Source: Citrobacter werkmanii NBRC 105721 (GTDB lineage: Bacteria; Pseudomonadota; Gammaproteobacteria; Enterobacterales; Enterobacteriaceae). From it: DNA of 64,000 bases. Positions 62,928 through 64,000 of this stretch are shown piece after piece. Both the position numbers and the translations under genes were made by a program. How positions within the stretch are numbered: position 1 is the first letter of the stretch; the number at the start of each line of letters is the position of its first letter. The notes beneath the pieces are model-generated. The model saw nothing but the letters and a program-made list of their open reading frames with translations. It ran no database searches and had not been told where the DNA came from. The stretch lies in assembly GCA_000759755.1 (NCBI GenBank), contig BBMW01000009.1, positions 310,001 through 374,000 on the forward strand, in the 5' to 3' direction.

Positions 62928-62960
62928 GCCGGATGCGGCTAACGCCCTATCCGGCCTGCA
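62928..62960. repeat. REP unit between fepB and entS
   Basis: GCCGGATGCGGCTAACG and CGCCCTATCCGGC form a REP-type hairpin between the convergent fepB and entS. Confidence 0.85.
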
Positions 62961-62980
62961 AACCGTAAAGCATAACGCCA

Positions 62981-64000
62981 TCAGGCATTCACTGGCATTT
63001 GCCGGAATCGACGTAGTTCCCCCAGCAACAGCAGCAGTAGCAGACCAACAATCACCAGCCCAAATCCACTCACGCTTGCCGAGGCGACGGGCGTCATCAT
63101 CGCCCCCAAACCGCCTAACAGCGCCGCGCCAATCGCATCCCCGGTGACGTTCTGCGCCGTCCACAAACCGTTAATTCGCCCGAGCATCGCTTCTGGCGTT
63201 TGCGTCTGTAACAGGGTGTACTGCAACAAAGAACTAACCGCACTTAACCAACCGAACAGCGCCAGGCAGACTACCCCAAGCTCCCAGACCGGCATCAAGC
63301 CAAACAGGCCGATAGCCAGGAACGAAGCCACGGTAGAACCCAGCATGATCAGTCCCGGACGAACGCTGTGCGCTAGCTGTCCGCTGGTCAATGCCCCCAC
63401 CGCCGCGCCAAGAGGAATAGCCGCATACAGCAAACCTATTTGCGCGCTCGACATCTGCCAGTTAATCGCCAGCGCCGGATACAGCACGCGCACGGCGCTC
63501 GCCATGGTCAACAAGCCCCCGAGCAACGCAATGCCGCCAATCAGCGGACTGGCGAGCAAAAAGCGAAATGCTGCCAGCAGCGATTTCAGCGGATGCTCGC
63601 GCGGCTGCGGCGGTGGAGGTAACGCGGGAAGGCTCAATAGAGGCAGTAAGGTTATGAACGTGCCTGCCGCCGCCAGCCCGTAGTTCCAGGCCACGCCGCC
63701 GGTCGCCAGCAGCACTCCGCCAAGCATCGGCGAAATGACCGAACCCAAACGCACCGTCAGCATGGTAATCGCCCCGGCCTGCATCAGGTTTTCCCGCCCG
63801 ACCAACGCCGGCGTTGCTGCCAGCAAAGCTGTCACGCCCAGCGAGGCAAAGAAACCGTCCCATAAACCAAGCAGATAAATCGCCAGTAACGACGGTTCGG
63901 GCAGCAGCGCATTCAGACACAAACCAATAAAGCCGATGCCACAGGTTCCACGCGCCAACAGGATCACTTTTTTACGCTCATAGCGGTCGGCCAGTACGCC
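62981..64000 (-). CDS. entS: Enterobactin exporter EntS, 3' part, cut by the window edge
   Basis: The frame runs out of the right edge; about 339 residues of a protein of about 416 are visible. It is a major facilitator of the inner membrane that exports enterobactin. The conserved MFS loop [12 protein letters not shown] starts at the edge, so about the first 70 residues are outside. Several membrane segments follow. The EntS C-terminus here ends [10 protein letters not shown], shorter than in E. coli. It converges with fepB. Confidence 0.95.
   Translation of the reverse strand, partial: GVLADRYERKKVILLARGTCGIGFIGLCLNALLPEPSLLAIYLLGLWDGFFASLGVTALLAATPALVGRENLMQAGAITMLTVRLGSVISPMLGGVLLATGGVAWNYGLAAAGTFITLLPLLSLPALPPPPQPREHPLKSLLAAFRFLLASPLIGGIALLGGLLTMASAVRVLYPALAINWQMSSAQIGLLYAAIPLGAAVGALTSGQLAHSVRPGLIMLGSTVASFLAIGLFGLMPVWELGVVCLALFGWLSAVSSLLQYTLLQTQTPEAMLGRINGLWTAQNVTGDAIGAALLGGLGAMMTPVASASVSGFGLVIVGLLLLLLLGELRRFRQMPVNA

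Overview
The window is 64 kb of chromosome from a member of the Enterobacteriaceae. Nearly every protein resembles its Escherichia coli K-12 counterpart in sequence and length, and the gene order is that of the K-12 region from corC to entS. Three features point away from E. coli and towards Citrobacter or a close relative of Salmonella and Citrobacter: a full-length cobD between nadD and cobC, an intact ybeM, and a molybdoenzyme operon between uspG and ahpF. The genus is an inference from gene content and remembered family sequences; I could not run a search. I see no rRNA, tRNA, prophage, insertion sequence or CRISPR array.

Layout, left to right. 1-6660: end of corC, lnt, the glutamate/aspartate ABC transporter gltIJKL (with the sRNA SroC between gltI and gltJ) and the nucleosidase rihA. 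6664-14126: a REP pair, ybeL, leuS-lptE-holA-nadD, then cobD and cobC. 14381-21799: the ribosome and cell-shape block rsfS-rlmH-mrdA-mrdB-rlpA-dacA-ybeD-lipB. 22006-25675: lipA, tatE, ybeM, crcB, cspE, pagP. 26125-37060: the anaerobic C4-dicarboxylate and citrate block, with dcuC, the two-component pair dpiBA, and divergent citCDEFXG-citT. 37171-40872: rna, an accessory pair (flavin-reductase-like protein and alpha/beta hydrolase), rnk and uspG. 40943-45084: an accessory four-gene operon for a Tat-exported molybdoenzyme of the DMSO-reductase superfamily (TorD-like chaperone, catalytic subunit, Fe-S subunit, membrane anchor). 45306-48787: the peroxide and thiol genes ahpF, ahpC and divergent dsbG. 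48993-51877: ybdO, ybdN, ybdM. 51878-56753: ybdL, ybdH, ybdD, cstA. 56938-64000: the enterobactin cluster entH-A-B-E-C, divergent fepB, and the 3' part of entS.

How the genes work together. citC-citG build and activate citrate lyase while CitT exchanges citrate for succinate; DpiBA senses citrate, and DcuC handles succinate efflux. AhpC and AhpF form one peroxidase system beside an OxyR-type site. EntC, B, A and E make and assemble enterobactin precursors, EntH proofreads, EntS exports, and FepB brings the ferric form back; two Fur-box-like sequences lie between entC and fepB. MrdA and MrdB elongate the side wall and DacA trims it.

The points most worth a second look are: the accessory molybdoenzyme, whose predicted metal ligand looks like cysteine rather than the serine of DMSO reductase; the ybdO-ybdN-ybdM trio (LysR regulator, PAPS-reductase-like protein, ParB-like protein); a 10-base G/C run inside cobD; a long nested palindrome filling the ahpC-ahpF gap; a terminator-like hairpin in the ahpC leader; a near-perfect sigma-54 promoter before gltI; and a PhoP box with a well-placed -10 at pagP.
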